This document shows positions 52,504-61,896 of a stretch of DNA of 64,000 nt, piece by piece (position 1 is the first letter of the stretch; every line of letters begins with the position of its first letter). This DNA comes from Stenotrophomonas africana (GTDB lineage Bacteria; Pseudomonadota; Gammaproteobacteria; Xanthomonadales; Xanthomonadaceae), in assembly GCF_013004645.1 (NCBI RefSeq), contig NZ_JABEME010000003.1, positions 372,001 through 436,000 of the forward strand, in the 5' to 3' direction. The notes under the pieces were generated by a model. The model saw nothing but the letters and a program-made list of their open reading frames with translations, was not told the DNA's origin and searched no databases. The translations under genes were made by a program, and so were the position numbers.

Positions 52504-54663
52504 ATGCCCGTTGCCACACCCCTCATCCGTCGGCTGCCCCTGGCCGCCGCCATTGCCCTGACCCTGCCGCTGCCCGCACTGGCCGCCACTCCGAAACCGA
52601 CCGAGCTGGACCGCGTGCAGGTGAAGGTCAGCACCGCCACCCGCAGCGAACGCCTGCTGTCGGACGTGCCGATCCGCACCGAAGTGCTGCGCAAGGAAGA
52701 CATCGCGCTGCGCGCGGCCACCGACTTCTCGCGCGCAGCCGAGCTGATCAACGGCCTGCGCGTGGAGAGCAACTGCCAGAACTGCAACACCAGCGAAGTA
52801 CAGCTGCTGGGACTGCCCGGCGCCTACAACCAGCTGTTGTTCGATGGCATTCCGCTACTGTCCACGCTGGGCAGCGTGTATGGCCTGGAACAGATCCCGG
52901 CCGGGTTCGTCGATCGCATCGAAGTGGTCAAGGGTGGTGGCTCGGCGCTGTACGGCCCGGGTGCGGTTGCCGGTGTGATCAACCTGGTTCCGCCGCTGCC
53001 GGCGCGCAGCGGTGGCCATGTGCAGGCCGGCGTGGATGTCCTGAAAGGCACGCCGCAGAAGAACGCCGATGTGCGGCTGGACCTGCTGGCCAAGGAAGCA
53101 GACGCCGGCCTGTCGGTGATTGCCCAGCGCAACTGGAACAGCGGCATCGACTACAACGGTGATGGCTACACCGAGATCACCCGCAAGAACCTCAAGGTCG
53201 GCGGGCTGCAGGCCTGGTACGCGCCCACGCCGGGCACGCGGCTGCGCCTGGACCTGCAGGTGACCGATGAAACCCGCCGCGGCGGCAACCGCCTGGACCA
53301 GCCCGAGTATCTGGCCAACATCGCCGAATCGCTGGATACGAAATACCGCCGAGGCAGCGTGTCGTGGGATCAGGAAGTCAACGCCGACGTCGATTTCCGC
53401 CTGGCCTACGCCTTCGCCGACATCGATCGCGACAGTTTCTATGGCGGCCTTGGCAACGTGGTCACCGATCCGTCCGCGCCCGGCTATGCCCCCTCGCAGC
53501 TGGACCGCAACGTGGCCGGCAGCGCGGCCTCGCGTTCGTGGCGCCAGTACGGCCGCACCCACAACCCGCTGCACTACATCGACAGCCAGTTGAACTGGCG
53601 GCTGGGCGCGCACGCGCTGGCCTTCGGCGTGCAGTACAAGCACGAGGCGCTGCGGGACGACAACCGCACCGGTGACGGCCGGCGTCTTGCCGTGCTGGAG
53701 GATGCGACCTTCCACAACCTGGGCGCCTTCATCCAGGACGAATGGAGCCTGCGCGACAACGTCGACCTGGTGCTGGGCGCACGCGTGGACAAGAGCTCGG
53801 AGCTGGACAATGCGGTGTTCTCGCCGCGCATCGCGCTGGCCTGGCAGGCCAACCCGAACCTGAAATGGCGGGCGGGCATTGCCACCGGCTTCCGTGCACC
53901 GGAGATCTTCGTCGAGGATGTGCACGTCGATACCCTCGGCGGCGAGCAGGTGCGCGTGCGCAACACCGAAGGCCTGAAGGAGGAGCGCGCGTTGACCACC
54001 CTGTTCGGCTTCGACTGGCGATCGGACCCGGCCAATCCGGTGTGGAGCTGGGATGCCACCGCCTCCTATGCACGCATCCGCGACACCTTCGCGCTGGGCG
54101 AGATCCAGCGTGGCGATGACGGACAACTGAGCCAACTGCGCTACAACGCCTCCGGCTCCAACGTGCTGGGCGCGGAAACCAACCTCGGCTGGCAACCCTC
54201 GCCGCAGTGGCGCCTGACCGCCGGTGCCTCGTGGTACCGCTCGCGCTTCCGCGAACCGCAGCGCATCTTCGACGACACCGGCGATGGTGGCGACACCGTG
54301 ATCGAAAGCCGCGACTACCTGAAGACCCCGCGCTGGACTGGTCTGGCCCAGCTCAGCTGGATGCCCGCCGAGCCCTGGGAAACCTTCGTCGCGCTGCGCC
54401 ATACCGGACCGATGTCGGTGCTGAACAACCGGCTGGGCGCGTTGCACCGCACGCGCTCGTTCCTGGTCACCGACCTCGGTGCGCGCTGGCACCGGCATCT
54501 GGGCGCGCAGGCGCAGCAGGAAGTGTCGGTGGCCGCAGGCGTCAAGAACGTGTTCGATCAGCGCCAGAAGGACCTGGAAGTGGGCGCGCTGCGTGACAGC
54601 GACTATGTCTATGGGCCGCGTTTCGCGCGTTCGTGGTACGTCAACCTGCGCTATGCGTTCTGA
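52504..54663 (+). CDS. TonB-dependent receptor, probable manganese transporter
   Basis: 719 aa from ATG 52504, chosen because a clean signal peptide follows (LPLAAAIALTLPLPALAA); ATG 52450 is a longer alternative. The plug domain has the uncommon C-x2-C in SNCQNCNTSEVQLLG, a possible metal site, followed by YNQLLFDGIPLL and GGGSALYGPGAVAGVINL. The barrel ends in WYVNLRYAF. An MntR-type box precedes the gene, and mntR and mntH follow within 1.3 kb. Uptake of Mn2+ across the outer membrane is therefore the best reading (MnoT-like role), by context. Confidence 0.88.
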   Translation: MPVATPLIRRLPLAAAIALTLPLPALAATPKPTELDRVQVKVSTATRSERLLSDVPIRTEVLRKEDIALRAATDFSRAAELINGLRVESNCQNCNTSEVQLLGLPGAYNQLLFDGIPLLSTLGSVYGLEQIPAGFVDRIEVVKGGGSALYGPGAVAGVINLVPPLPARSGGHVQAGVDVLKGTPQKNADVRLDLLAKEADAGLSVIAQRNWNSGIDYNGDGYTEITRKNLKVGGLQAWYAPTPGTRLRLDLQVTDETRRGGNRLDQPEYLANIAESLDTKYRRGSVSWDQEVNADVDFRLAYAFADIDRDSFYGGLGNVVTDPSAPGYAPSQLDRNVAGSAASRSWRQYGRTHNPLHYIDSQLNWRLGAHALAFGVQYKHEALRDDNRTGDGRRLAVLEDATFHNLGAFIQDEWSLRDNVDLVLGARVDKSSELDNAVFSPRIALAWQANPNLKWRAGIATGFRAPEIFVEDVHVDTLGGEQVRVRNTEGLKEERALTTLFGFDWRSDPANPVWSWDATASYARIRDTFALGEIQRGDDGQLSQLRYNASGSNVLGAETNLGWQPSPQWRLTAGASWYRSRFREPQRIFDDTGDGGDTVIESRDYLKTPRWTGLAQLSWMPAEPWETFVALRHTGPMSVLNNRLGALHRTRSFLVTDLGARWHRHLGAQAQQEVSVAAGVKNVFDQRQKDLEVGALRDSDYVYGPRFARSWYVNLRYAF

Positions 54664-55201
54664 TCCACTACGAGCGCTGTTGCTGGCCTGTGCCGTGCTG
54701 CCGGCCTCACCGGCGATGGCTGCGGACCTGCACGCGCAGGTCTCGGCCTCGCTGATGCGGCCGGAGCAGCGTTCGCTGCGGCCGATGCAGTGGACGCCGC
54801 CGCCGAAACTGGTGGCGCTGTACTTCGGTGCCGACTGGTGTGCACCGTGCCACGCCTTCGTACCCACGCTGCGCAGCGTGCGCGACGCGTTGCGCGAGGC
54901 CGGCGCCGATACCGAAGTGGTGTACGTCAGCCTGGATGAAAGCGAGGCCGCGCTGCGCCGCTACATGCACGCGCAGGACATGCCGTGGCCGGTGCTGGAC
55001 CCACGCCGCGCCGCGCGCATGCCGGCGCTGCAGGCATTGGCCGGGCTGGCACCGCCGAATCTGGTACTGATCGATGCCGACGGCAGGGTGCTGGCCAATG
55101 GTTGGCACGGCCGGCGCTATGAAGGCCTGCAGCCGGTGTTGAAGGAATGGGCGAAACGGGCGTGCGCGCAGCAGCAGGCCCGTTGCCCGCCCGAATTGTA
55201 G
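54653..55201 (+). CDS. Exported thioredoxin-family protein
   Basis: 182 aa from ATG 54653, overlapping the receptor stop by 11 bp. The signal peptide (MRSDPLRALLLACAVLPASP to MA) is followed by a thioredoxin domain with active site DWCAPC and the loop GLAPPNLVLIDADG. It is co-translated with the TonB receptor, so it may keep the receptor's Cys pair (CQNC) or another periplasmic Mn protein in the right redox state. Its stop codon TAG lies inside a GTAG repeat. Confidence 0.88.
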   Translation: MRSDPLRALLLACAVLPASPAMAADLHAQVSASLMRPEQRSLRPMQWTPPPKLVALYFGADWCAPCHAFVPTLRSVRDALREAGADTEVVYVSLDESEAALRRYMHAQDMPWPVLDPRRAARMPALQALAGLAPPNLVLIDADGRVLANGWHGRRYEGLQPVLKEWAKRACAQQQARCPPEL

Positions 55202-55266
55202 AGTCGAGCCACGCTCGACTCATTCCATCACCGCGCGAACAGCAGTCGAGCATGGCTCGACTCTAC
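55198..55266. repeat. GTAG/CTAC inverted repeat pair containing a stop codon
   Basis: GTAGAGTCGAGCCACGCTCG... and its inverse ending GCTCGACTCTAC. The first GTAG supplies the TAG stop (55199-55201) of the thioredoxin gene. Between convergent genes, so a likely two-way transcript end. Confidence 0.88.
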
Positions 55267-55315
55267 AAAAATCGGGATCGCGCGAAATGCCGCCGGGCAT
55301 GGCCCGGCGCTACCG

Positions 55316-55786
55316 TCACGGCGCCCCGCCCTCGGCCTTGCGCACGAACGCTTCAAACAAGGCCAGCGTCTGCTCGCTCACATGGTGCTCGATGCCCTCG
55401 GCATCACGCCGTGCGGTATCCGGATCCACCCCGAGCGCCAGCAGGAAACGCTCCACGGTCTGATGACGCTGGCGGCTGGCATGCGCCAGCGCCTCGCCTT
55501 CCGGGGTCAGGAACACGCCGCGGTACGGTCGCTGCACCACCCAGCCATCACGGGCCAGCCGCCGCAGCATCTTCGCCACGGTGGGCTGGGCCACGCCCAG
55601 GCGGGTCGCGATGTCGACCTGGCGGGCCTCGCCGCCGTCGGCCAGCAGATCCGAGATCAGCTCGACATAGTCCTCCACCAGCTCCATCCGGTGCGCCTCG
55701 CGCACTTGCCGGAAGCTCTCGACCTGGCGCTCGGCCTCGATCAAGGGGGTGCTTTTCAGCGATGTCGAATCGTCGGTCTTGCCCAC
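55316..55786 (-). CDS. mntR: Manganese-responsive repressor MntR
   Basis: 156 aa, the length of E. coli MntR. DtxR-type winged helix ([30 protein letters not shown]) and the dimer/metal domain with E, H and D residues ([17 protein letters not shown]). It represses Mn import genes when Mn2+ is plentiful. Divergent from mntH (118 bp). The two palindromes at 52412 and 55879 are its probable targets. Confidence 0.93.
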   Translation of the reverse strand: MGKTDDSTSLKSTPLIEAERQVESFRQVREAHRMELVEDYVELISDLLADGGEARQVDIATRLGVAQPTVAKMLRRLARDGWVVQRPYRGVFLTPEGEALAHASRQRHQTVERFLLALGVDPDTARRDAEGIEHHVSEQTLALFEAFVRKAEGGAP

Positions 55787-55867
55787 GCCTGCGCCTGTCC
55801 TTCCGGTGTAATCCGGTGTTGAACCTGAATTCTGGACCAGTAACGCGATAAAGACGATTGTTTCACA

Positions 55868-55896
55868 TTGCTAATGACTATAGCAGGAGCTATATT
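55868..55896 (+). promoter_or_regulatory. mntH promoter overlapped by an MntR box
   Basis: -35 TTGCTA (55868-55873), 17-bp spacer, -10 TATATT (55891-55896). The MntR-type palindrome TATAGC-AGGA-GCTATA (55879-55894) covers the spacer and -10. The predicted start point is about 55903, next to the ATG at 55904, so the mRNA may be leaderless. Confidence 0.65.
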
Positions 55897-55903
55897 CGGA
55901 CCC

Positions 55904-57235
55904 ATGAACACCCTGGCACCCCGCGACCCTTCGGCCTCCACTCCGGCCAGCCTGGGCGCGCTCAACGCCTCGGTCGCGGTGCCCGACAAGGGGCACTGGT
56001 GGTTCCGCCTGCTGGCCTTCCTCGGCCCGGGCTACATGATCTCGGTCGGCTACATGGACCCGGGCAACTGGGCCACCGACCTCGCCGGCGGTTCGCGCTT
56101 CGGCTACCTGCTGCTGTCGGTCATCCTCATCTCCAACCTGATGGCGGTGATCCTGCAGGCGCTGTCGGCGCGGCTCGGCATCGCCACCGGCATGGACCTG
56201 GCCCAGGCCTGCCGAGCGCGCTACCCGAAACCGGTAAACCTGGCGCTGTGGGCGCTGTGCGAGGCGGCGATCATCGCCTGCGACCTGGCCGAGGTGATCG
56301 GCACCGCGATCGCACTGAAACTGCTGTTCGATCTGCCACTGCTGTGGGGCGCGGTCATCACCGCCCTGGACACCCTGCTGGTGCTGCTGCTGATGAACCG
56401 CGGTTTCCGTGCGCTGGAAGCCTTTGTGATCGCGCTGCTGATGGTGATCTTCGGCTGCTTCATGGTGCAGATCGCGCTGGCCGCACCGCCGGTGATGGAC
56501 GTGCTGGGCGGATTCATTCCGCGCACTCAGGTGGTAACTGATCCGCACGCCCTGTACATCGCCATCGGCATCATTGGTGCCACGGTGATGCCGCACAACC
56601 TCTATCTGCATTCGTCCATCGTGCAGACCCGCGCCTATCCGCGTACCGACGAGGGCCGTCGCAGTGCCCTGCGCTGGGCAGTGACCGACAGTACCCTCGC
56701 GCTGACCCTCGCACTGTTCATCAACGCCAGCATCCTGATCCTGGCGGCGGCGGTGTTCCATGCCAATGGCCGCTTTGATGTGGAAGACATCGAACAGGCG
56801 CACCAGCTGCTGGCACCGATGCTGGGCGTGGGCGCCGCAGCGACACTGTTTGCCGTCGCCCTGCTGGCCTCCGGCCTGAATTCGACGGTGACCGCGACGC
56901 TGGCCGGGCAGATCGTGATGGAAGGCTTCCTGCACCTGCGCCTGCCGCCGTGGCTGCGTCGACTGATCACACGCGCACTGGCAATCATTCCAGTGGTGGT
57001 GGTGATCATGCTCTTCGGCGACCAGGGCGCGGTGAAGCTGCTGGTGCTGAGCCAGGTGGTGCTGTCGATGCAGCTGCCGTTCGCCATCATCCCGCTGGTG
57101 CGGATCGTGACCGACAAGGTGACGATGGGCGCGCTGGTGGCCCCGCGCTGGCTGGGCAGCATCGCCTGGGTGATCGCGCTGGTGATCGTGGTGTTGAACG
57201 TGAAACTGCTGGTGGATACCTTCAGCGGCGCATAG
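55904..57235 (+). CDS. mntH: Proton-coupled manganese transporter MntH (NRAMP)
   Basis: 443 aa from ATG 55904 ([12 protein letters not shown]); an upstream ATG at 55868 lies in the promoter. Eleven membrane helices. Metal-binding motif DPGN in helix 1 ([12 protein letters not shown]), and in helix 6 the MPH motif ([18 protein letters not shown]). Imports Mn2+ (and Fe2+ weakly) across the inner membrane with protons. Works downstream of the MntR-boxed TonB receptor. Confidence 0.95.
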   Translation: MNTLAPRDPSASTPASLGALNASVAVPDKGHWWFRLLAFLGPGYMISVGYMDPGNWATDLAGGSRFGYLLLSVILISNLMAVILQALSARLGIATGMDLAQACRARYPKPVNLALWALCEAAIIACDLAEVIGTAIALKLLFDLPLLWGAVITALDTLLVLLLMNRGFRALEAFVIALLMVIFGCFMVQIALAAPPVMDVLGGFIPRTQVVTDPHALYIAIGIIGATVMPHNLYLHSSIVQTRAYPRTDEGRRSALRWAVTDSTLALTLALFINASILILAAAVFHANGRFDVEDIEQAHQLLAPMLGVGAAATLFAVALLASGLNSTVTATLAGQIVMEGFLHLRLPPWLRRLITRALAIIPVVVVIMLFGDQGAVKLLVLSQVVLSMQLPFAIIPLVRIVTDKVTMGALVAPRWLGSIAWVIALVIVVLNVKLLVDTFSGA

Positions 57236-57258
57236 CGCGAAATGCCAGGGACGCCTGT

Positions 57259-57326
57259 GTAGAGTCGAGCCATGCTCGACTCATCGCACACCGCACGAAC
57301 AGCAGCCGAGCATGCCTCGGCTCTAC
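57259..57326. repeat. GTAG/CTAC inverted repeat pair containing a stop codon
   Basis: GTAGAGTCGAGCCATGCTCG... facing ...CATGCCTCGGCTCTAC. The CTA at 57323-57325 is the TAG stop of the minus-strand thioredoxin gene. Lies between convergent mntH and the nrd operon end. Confidence 0.88.
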
Positions 57327-57649
57327 AAATGCAACGCGATCGCGGCCTCGATCTGCTGCGGCGACTGGAACCCGGCCAGGCGCGTACGTTCGTCACCATC
57401 ACGGAACAGCGAGAGCGTCGGCGTCTGCCGCAGCCCCAACTCGCGGAAGAACGCCTCACCCAGCACTTCCAGCTGCACGCGCAGAAGGGTCGTGCCCTGC
57501 CCCGCCACGCTGTTGGCCACGCGGTGCAACGACATCTCCAGCATCCGGCAGCCCGGGCACTGGTCCTTGTGAAAATCCACCAGCACCCGCGGGTGCTCGG
57601 CCAGCAGCTGCTGGAACTGCTCAGGCGTGGTGGCGTCGATGATCTGCAT
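57323..57649 (-). CDS. Thioredoxin-like protein with CPGC active site, end of nrd operon
   Basis: 108 aa from ATG 57649. Thioredoxin fold with VLVDFHKDQCPGCRMLEMSL and cis-Pro loop RQTPTLSLFRDG. The active site is QCPGC instead of WCGPC, close to glutaredoxin-like or NrdH-like variation. As the last gene after nrdA, nrdB and a flavodoxin, it is the probable electron donor for ribonucleotide reductase. It overlaps the flavodoxin gene by 29 bp. Confidence 0.87.
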   Translation of the reverse strand: MQIIDATTPEQFQQLLAEHPRVLVDFHKDQCPGCRMLEMSLHRVANSVAGQGTTLLRVQLEVLGEAFFRELGLRQTPTLSLFRDGDERTRLAGFQSPQQIEAAIALHL

Positions 57650-58163
57650 CGCTGTTGCTCCAGTAATGGGCCAGGACCGTATCGATCCAGGCGTCAATGG
57701 CTTCGGCATGGCGAACGCCATGCGGCATCTGCTCGATCTCCAACGGCGGATAGTCGCTGCGGAAATAGCGGATCAGCCGGTGCACGGCGCCGCAGTAGTA
57801 CTCCTGACCCCACTGCGTTTCGCCGGTGCCGAACACCGCCAGCTGCCGTGGCCGCTCGCCGCGTTCGGCGATGCCGGCCACCCACGCCTTCATCTCCGCC
57901 GGCGTGCGGCCTGCGTTGTCGGTCCAGCTGCCCAGCAGGACCAGATCGGCCTCGCCGGCGGCCAGTGGCGGCGCCTGGCGCAGGTCGTCGACCTCCTGCC
58001 AGTGCACCGCATGGCCGGCACCGCGAAAGCGCTCGGCGATCTGTCGGCCGAGTTCGCGGGTGTTGCCGCTCAACGAGGCGACCACCACCAGGATGCTCAG
58101 CCCGGCGCTGGGCTCAGAGATCGTCGAAGCCGTTGTCGACGTTGGTCTTCTTGTAGCTTGCAT
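57621..58163 (-). CDS. Flavodoxin-like protein of the nrd operon (NrdI-like role)
   Basis: 180 aa from ATG 58163, which overlaps nrdB by 50 bp. The flavodoxin fold itself begins only at about residue 22 (LSILVVVASLSGNTREL), so a later non-ATG start near 58099 is possible. The phosphate loop SLSGNTRE and the flavin loop VFGTGETQWGQEYYCG are present. Class Ib reductases need the flavodoxin NrdI to build a manganese cofactor. By position this one may serve NrdB, but it is not a clear NrdI by sequence. Confidence 0.78.
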   Translation of the reverse strand: MQATRRPTSTTASTISEPSAGLSILVVVASLSGNTRELGRQIAERFRGAGHAVHWQEVDDLRQAPPLAAGEADLVLLGSWTDNAGRTPAEMKAWVAGIAERGERPRQLAVFGTGETQWGQEYYCGAVHRLIRYFRSDYPPLEIEQMPHGVRHAEAIDAWIDTVLAHYWSNSDADHRRHHA

Positions 58164-59154
58164 TGCGCATCTCGAAGAAGTCGGTCTTGGTTTCAGTGAA
58201 GTTGTCGGCGTAGGCCTTGATCCACGGCATCACGTTGTCGGTGGTGTCGCTGTACAGGCGCTCGATGCCGAGCATGCCGGCCATCTTGTTGGCGCGGTAC
58301 TTCACGTAGCGCACCATCTCGTCCACGTCGATGCCGTCGATGCCGTCCAGCACCTCCGACGACCACTGCGTCTCCAGCTCGATCGCGTGTTCGAACGATT
58401 GGTGCACGTAGGTGGTCAACTCGTTGGTCTGCAACTCCGGGTTCTCGCCGATGATGGCGCGGATCAGCTCGCTGATGAACTTGGTATGCGCCAGTTCGTC
58501 GCGGTTGATGAAGCTGATGATCTTGCCGGTGCCGTTCATGCGGTTCTGCCGCACCATGTTGTAGAAGTACGCAAATCCGGAGTAGAAGTTGATGCCTTCA
58601 AGGATCGAGGACTGGATCAGCGACTTGAGCAGGGTCTCGGCGGTCTTCTCGCGCATGAAGTCGTCGTACGCCCCCATGATCGGCGCGTTGCGCTTGATGA
58701 TGGTCGGGTGGGTACGGGCGATCTCGAAGATGCGGTTCTGGTTTGGCAGATCGGTGATCGAGGCCAGCACGTAGCTGTAGCTCTCGTTGTGGATCACTTC
58801 CTGCTGGCCGATGATCGCCGCGTTGGCATGCGCGGCCGGGTCGGTGATGTACTCGGCCACGTTATAGATGAAGCGCGTCTGCGGTGAATCGAGCGTGGCC
58901 AGCAGGCCGATGATCGAGTCGTACGCGTTCTTTTCGCGCGCGTTGAGCTCGCCGTACTGGCGGGCGTCCAGCTTCATGTCGACCTCGTCGGGAATCCAGA
59001 AGTTGGTCGACAGCTCCTTGTAGGCCCGGTAGAACGACGGGTACGGGATGTCGTTCCAGTTGAGGATGCCACTGGTGCGGCCGTTGATGATGCCGGTGCT
59101 GCGGTTGGGATGGCGCGGTTCGAGGATCTTGATGCGGTCGAGGGGGGTTGCCAT
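58114..59154 (-). CDS. nrdB: Ribonucleotide reductase class I beta subunit NrdB
   Basis: 346 aa. Dinuclear metal site and radical Tyr are readable: the Asp in LLATLDSPQT, E-x2-H and the radical Tyr in QQEVIHNESYSYVL (aligned with E115, H118 and Y122 of E. coli R2), and a later E-x2-H in NRDELAHTKFI. It makes the radical that NrdA uses to reduce ribonucleotides. A GTAG repeat separates it from nrdA. Metal (Fe or Mn) not decided by sequence. Confidence 0.94.
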   Translation of the reverse strand: MATPLDRIKILEPRHPNRSTGIINGRTSGILNWNDIPYPSFYRAYKELSTNFWIPDEVDMKLDARQYGELNAREKNAYDSIIGLLATLDSPQTRFIYNVAEYITDPAAHANAAIIGQQEVIHNESYSYVLASITDLPNQNRIFEIARTHPTIIKRNAPIMGAYDDFMREKTAETLLKSLIQSSILEGINFYSGFAYFYNMVRQNRMNGTGKIISFINRDELAHTKFISELIRAIIGENPELQTNELTTYVHQSFEHAIELETQWSSEVLDGIDGIDVDEMVRYVKYRANKMAGMLGIERLYSDTTDNVMPWIKAYADNFTETKTDFFEMRNASYKKTNVDNGFDDL

Positions 59155-59188
59155 GGTCGTCTACCTTCGTATTACGTGCATTGCGGAT

Positions 59189-59250
59189 GTAGCGCCGAGC
59201 CCATGCTCGGCTGCTCTTCGCGTCTGAGCCAAGCGCGGGCTCGGTTCTAC
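59189..59250. repeat. GTAG/CTAC repeat pair between nrdA and nrdB
   Basis: GTAGCGCCGAGCCCATGCTC... facing ...GCGCGGGCTCGGTTCTAC. Sits inside the operon, 35 bp before nrdB, where it may tune the ratio of the two subunits (inference). Confidence 0.82.
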
Positions 59251-59264
59251 AAGGGGCGCAGCGA

Positions 59265-61628
59265 TCAGCTGGAGCACCATTCGCATTCGCTGATGTCGAT
59301 GTCGTTGGAGCGCACGTAGTACGTGGTCTTCAGGCCTTCGCGCCAGGCGCTCAGGTGCAGTTCCAGCAGCGTGCTCGCGCGGATGGTGCTGGGCACGTAC
59401 AGGTTGAAGCTGATCGACTGGTCGACATGGCGCTGGCGGCGGGCGTTCTGGCGCACGCTGGCGAACTGGTCGACCTTGTAGGCACCCTTCTCGTAGTACG
59501 GCCAGGTTTCCAGCGACAGGCCCGGCGCTGCCACCGGCCGCCGGAAGTCCTTCTTTTCCTCGTAGTAGAACGCGCTGTAGATCGGGTCGATGGAGGCGGT
59601 GGAACCGGCAATCTGCGCGGTGCTCATGTTCGGTGCCACGGCCAGCAGCCAGCCGTTGCGCAGGCCGTGCGTGGCGACCTCGTGGGCCAGGCTGTCCCAT
59701 GCGGCGCCACTGTAGTCGCGGTCACGGAAGTAACGCCCGTTGTGCCAGTCACTACCCGCGAACATCGGGTAGCTGCCCTTCTCCTTCGCCAGCTGCGCGC
59801 TGGCCTGGATGGTCAGGAAGTTGATGCGTTCGTAGAGACGGTCGGCCAGTTCTTCGGCATCCGGTGATTCCCACTGGATCGCCTGCTGCGCCAGCAGGTG
59901 GTGCCAACCGAACGTGCCCAGGCCGATGGCGCGGTACTTGCGGTTGGTGATGGTGGCCTGCGGCACCGGCAGCGCGTTGAGGTCGATCACGTTGTCGAGC
60001 ATGCGCACCTGGATCGGGATCAGGCGCTCCAGCACATCGGTGGCCAGCAGGTCATCCGGCGCGCTGATCGCGCGGCCGAGGTTGATCGAGGACAGGTTGC
60101 AGACCACGAAGTCACCGGCGCGGCGTGTGGTGACGATCTGGTCGCCACTGACGATCTCCTGGATCATCCGCGTCGGGCTCATGTTCTGCAGGATCTCGGT
60201 GCACAGGTTGCTGGAATAGATCATGCCCGCGTGCTTGTTCGGATTCCTGCGATTGACCTCGTCGCGGTAGAACAGGAACGGATTGCCGGTCTCCAGCTGG
60301 CTGAGCATGATCCGCTTGAACAGATCGATGGCCTTCACCGTGCGTCGGCTGATGCGCTCGTCGGCCACCAGTTCGGCGTAGCGGTCGCGGAAGCTGCCCG
60401 CACCGCGCGTCTCGTCATAGAAGTCCTGCAGGTACCAGCCCTTGGCCTGCTTCACCTCGTGCGGATCGAACAGGTACCAGTCGGCGCGACGCTCCACCGC
60501 CTCCATGAACAGGTCGGGCACGCATACCGAGGTGAACACATCGTGCGCGCGCAGGCGCTGGTCGCCATTGTTCAGGCGCAGGTCCATGAAGGCTTCGATG
60601 TCGCGGTGCCAGATGTCCAGGTACACCGCCACCGCGCCCTTGCGCTGGCCGAGCTGGTCGACCGACACCGCGGTGTTGTTGAGCTGCTTGATCCACGGCA
60701 CCACGCCACCGGAGGAATTGGCCACGCCCCGGATCGGTGCGCCGCTGCTGCGCACATAGCCCAGGTAGGCGCCAACGCCGCCGCCATGCTTGGACACACG
60801 GGCGATATCGGTGTTGGAGTCATAGATGCCCTGCAGGCTGTCGTCCACCGTGTCGATGAAGCAGCTGGACAGCTGCCCACCTACCTTGCCGGCATTGGCC
60901 AGGGTCGGAGTGGCGACGGTCATGTACAGGTTGGACAGCGCCCAGTACGCCTCGCCGACCAGCTGCATGCGCCGCTCGCGCGGCTTTTCCTCCTGCATCA
61001 GGTACAGCGCGATGGTCAGCCAGCGCTCCTGCGGCAGTTCATAAACCTCGCGGCTGCGGTCGCTGGCCAGATAGCGCGTGGCCAGCAGGTACAGGCCGTT
61101 GTAGGCGAACAGTCGATCGCGTTCCGGATCGATCATCTCGCCGGCCTGCTGCAATTCTTCCTTCGAGTAGCAGCGCAGGATGTCGTTGCTGTAGATGCCA
61201 CGGTCAGCCAGGCTTTCCTGCAGGCCCACATACGAGCCGTACTTCAGGCCGACGTCGTAGAAGCGGTTGCGGCTGGCGCGCTTGTACAGGCGGCGCAGGT
61301 AGATGCGTGCGGCAAACTGCTCCCACTCGGGTGCGACCAGGTCCACCCGCGACTCGGCCTCGCGGATCAGCAGATCGACCAGGTCATCGGCGCTGATGCT
61401 CGGCTTGCGCTCGACCATCGCCTGCACCACGCGGCGGTAGTCGCTCACATCCAGCTGCGGGAACTCGGCATGCACGGCATCGATGCTGCGCTGCAGGCGT
61501 TCGGCCTCGAACGGCAGGCGGCGGTTGCCGGCCTCCTTGGTGATCCAGGTCGGCACACGCTCGCCGCCGGCGCGCAAGGCGTCGCCAGCGCCGGCCAGAT
61601 CGGCCACGCGGAAGGTACTGTCGGTCAT
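59265..61628 (-). CDS. nrdA: Ribonucleotide reductase class I alpha subunit NrdA
   Basis: 787 aa from ATG 61628 (TGGAG ahead). An ATP-cone at the N-terminus (about 20-110). Active-site cysteines in GGQLSSCFIDT and SNLCTEI, the catalytic NxCxE pattern, the YY pair for radical transfer near FYYEEKKDF, and the redox-active C-terminal CEWCSS. Converts ribonucleoside diphosphates to deoxy forms with NrdB. First gene of the nrd operon; promoter with two NrdR-like boxes about 270 bp upstream. Confidence 0.95.
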   Translation of the reverse strand: MTDSTFRVADLAGAGDALRAGGERVPTWITKEAGNRRLPFEAERLQRSIDAVHAEFPQLDVSDYRRVVQAMVERKPSISADDLVDLLIREAESRVDLVAPEWEQFAARIYLRRLYKRASRNRFYDVGLKYGSYVGLQESLADRGIYSNDILRCYSKEELQQAGEMIDPERDRLFAYNGLYLLATRYLASDRSREVYELPQERWLTIALYLMQEEKPRERRMQLVGEAYWALSNLYMTVATPTLANAGKVGGQLSSCFIDTVDDSLQGIYDSNTDIARVSKHGGGVGAYLGYVRSSGAPIRGVANSSGGVVPWIKQLNNTAVSVDQLGQRKGAVAVYLDIWHRDIEAFMDLRLNNGDQRLRAHDVFTSVCVPDLFMEAVERRADWYLFDPHEVKQAKGWYLQDFYDETRGAGSFRDRYAELVADERISRRTVKAIDLFKRIMLSQLETGNPFLFYRDEVNRRNPNKHAGMIYSSNLCTEILQNMSPTRMIQEIVSGDQIVTTRRAGDFVVCNLSSINLGRAISAPDDLLATDVLERLIPIQVRMLDNVIDLNALPVPQATITNRKYRAIGLGTFGWHHLLAQQAIQWESPDAEELADRLYERINFLTIQASAQLAKEKGSYPMFAGSDWHNGRYFRDRDYSGAAWDSLAHEVATHGLRNGWLLAVAPNMSTAQIAGSTASIDPIYSAFYYEEKKDFRRPVAAPGLSLETWPYYEKGAYKVDQFASVRQNARRQRHVDQSISFNLYVPSTIRASTLLELHLSAWREGLKTTYYVRSNDIDISECEWCSS

Positions 61629-61896
61629 GGTGGTGGAACTCCAGGCTCGCACGCGCGTAGCGGTCGATGCCGTGGCGGCCCTGCACGCGATACCGGCGCA
61701 CGGGGCGGTCGGGGTGGGATGCCATAGCGCGGGAACACCAGGTCGTCGGCAATTGCCTGCGCCTGCGGCCGGTATCCGGGCCGTGGGGGCGATCTGGGTC
61801 CGCGCGATGGCGGCCGCGTCGACACGGCAAGCCTCAGGGGCGGGCCGCGGGACGTTTGCTGCATGTCCGGCGGCGGCGGCTGACCGGGAGTGACGG

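Noticed and set aside
57621..58163. Naming the flavodoxin nrdI
   Set aside because: It has a flavodoxin phosphate loop and is longer than NrdI, without the Gly-rich NrdI loop; only context supports the role.
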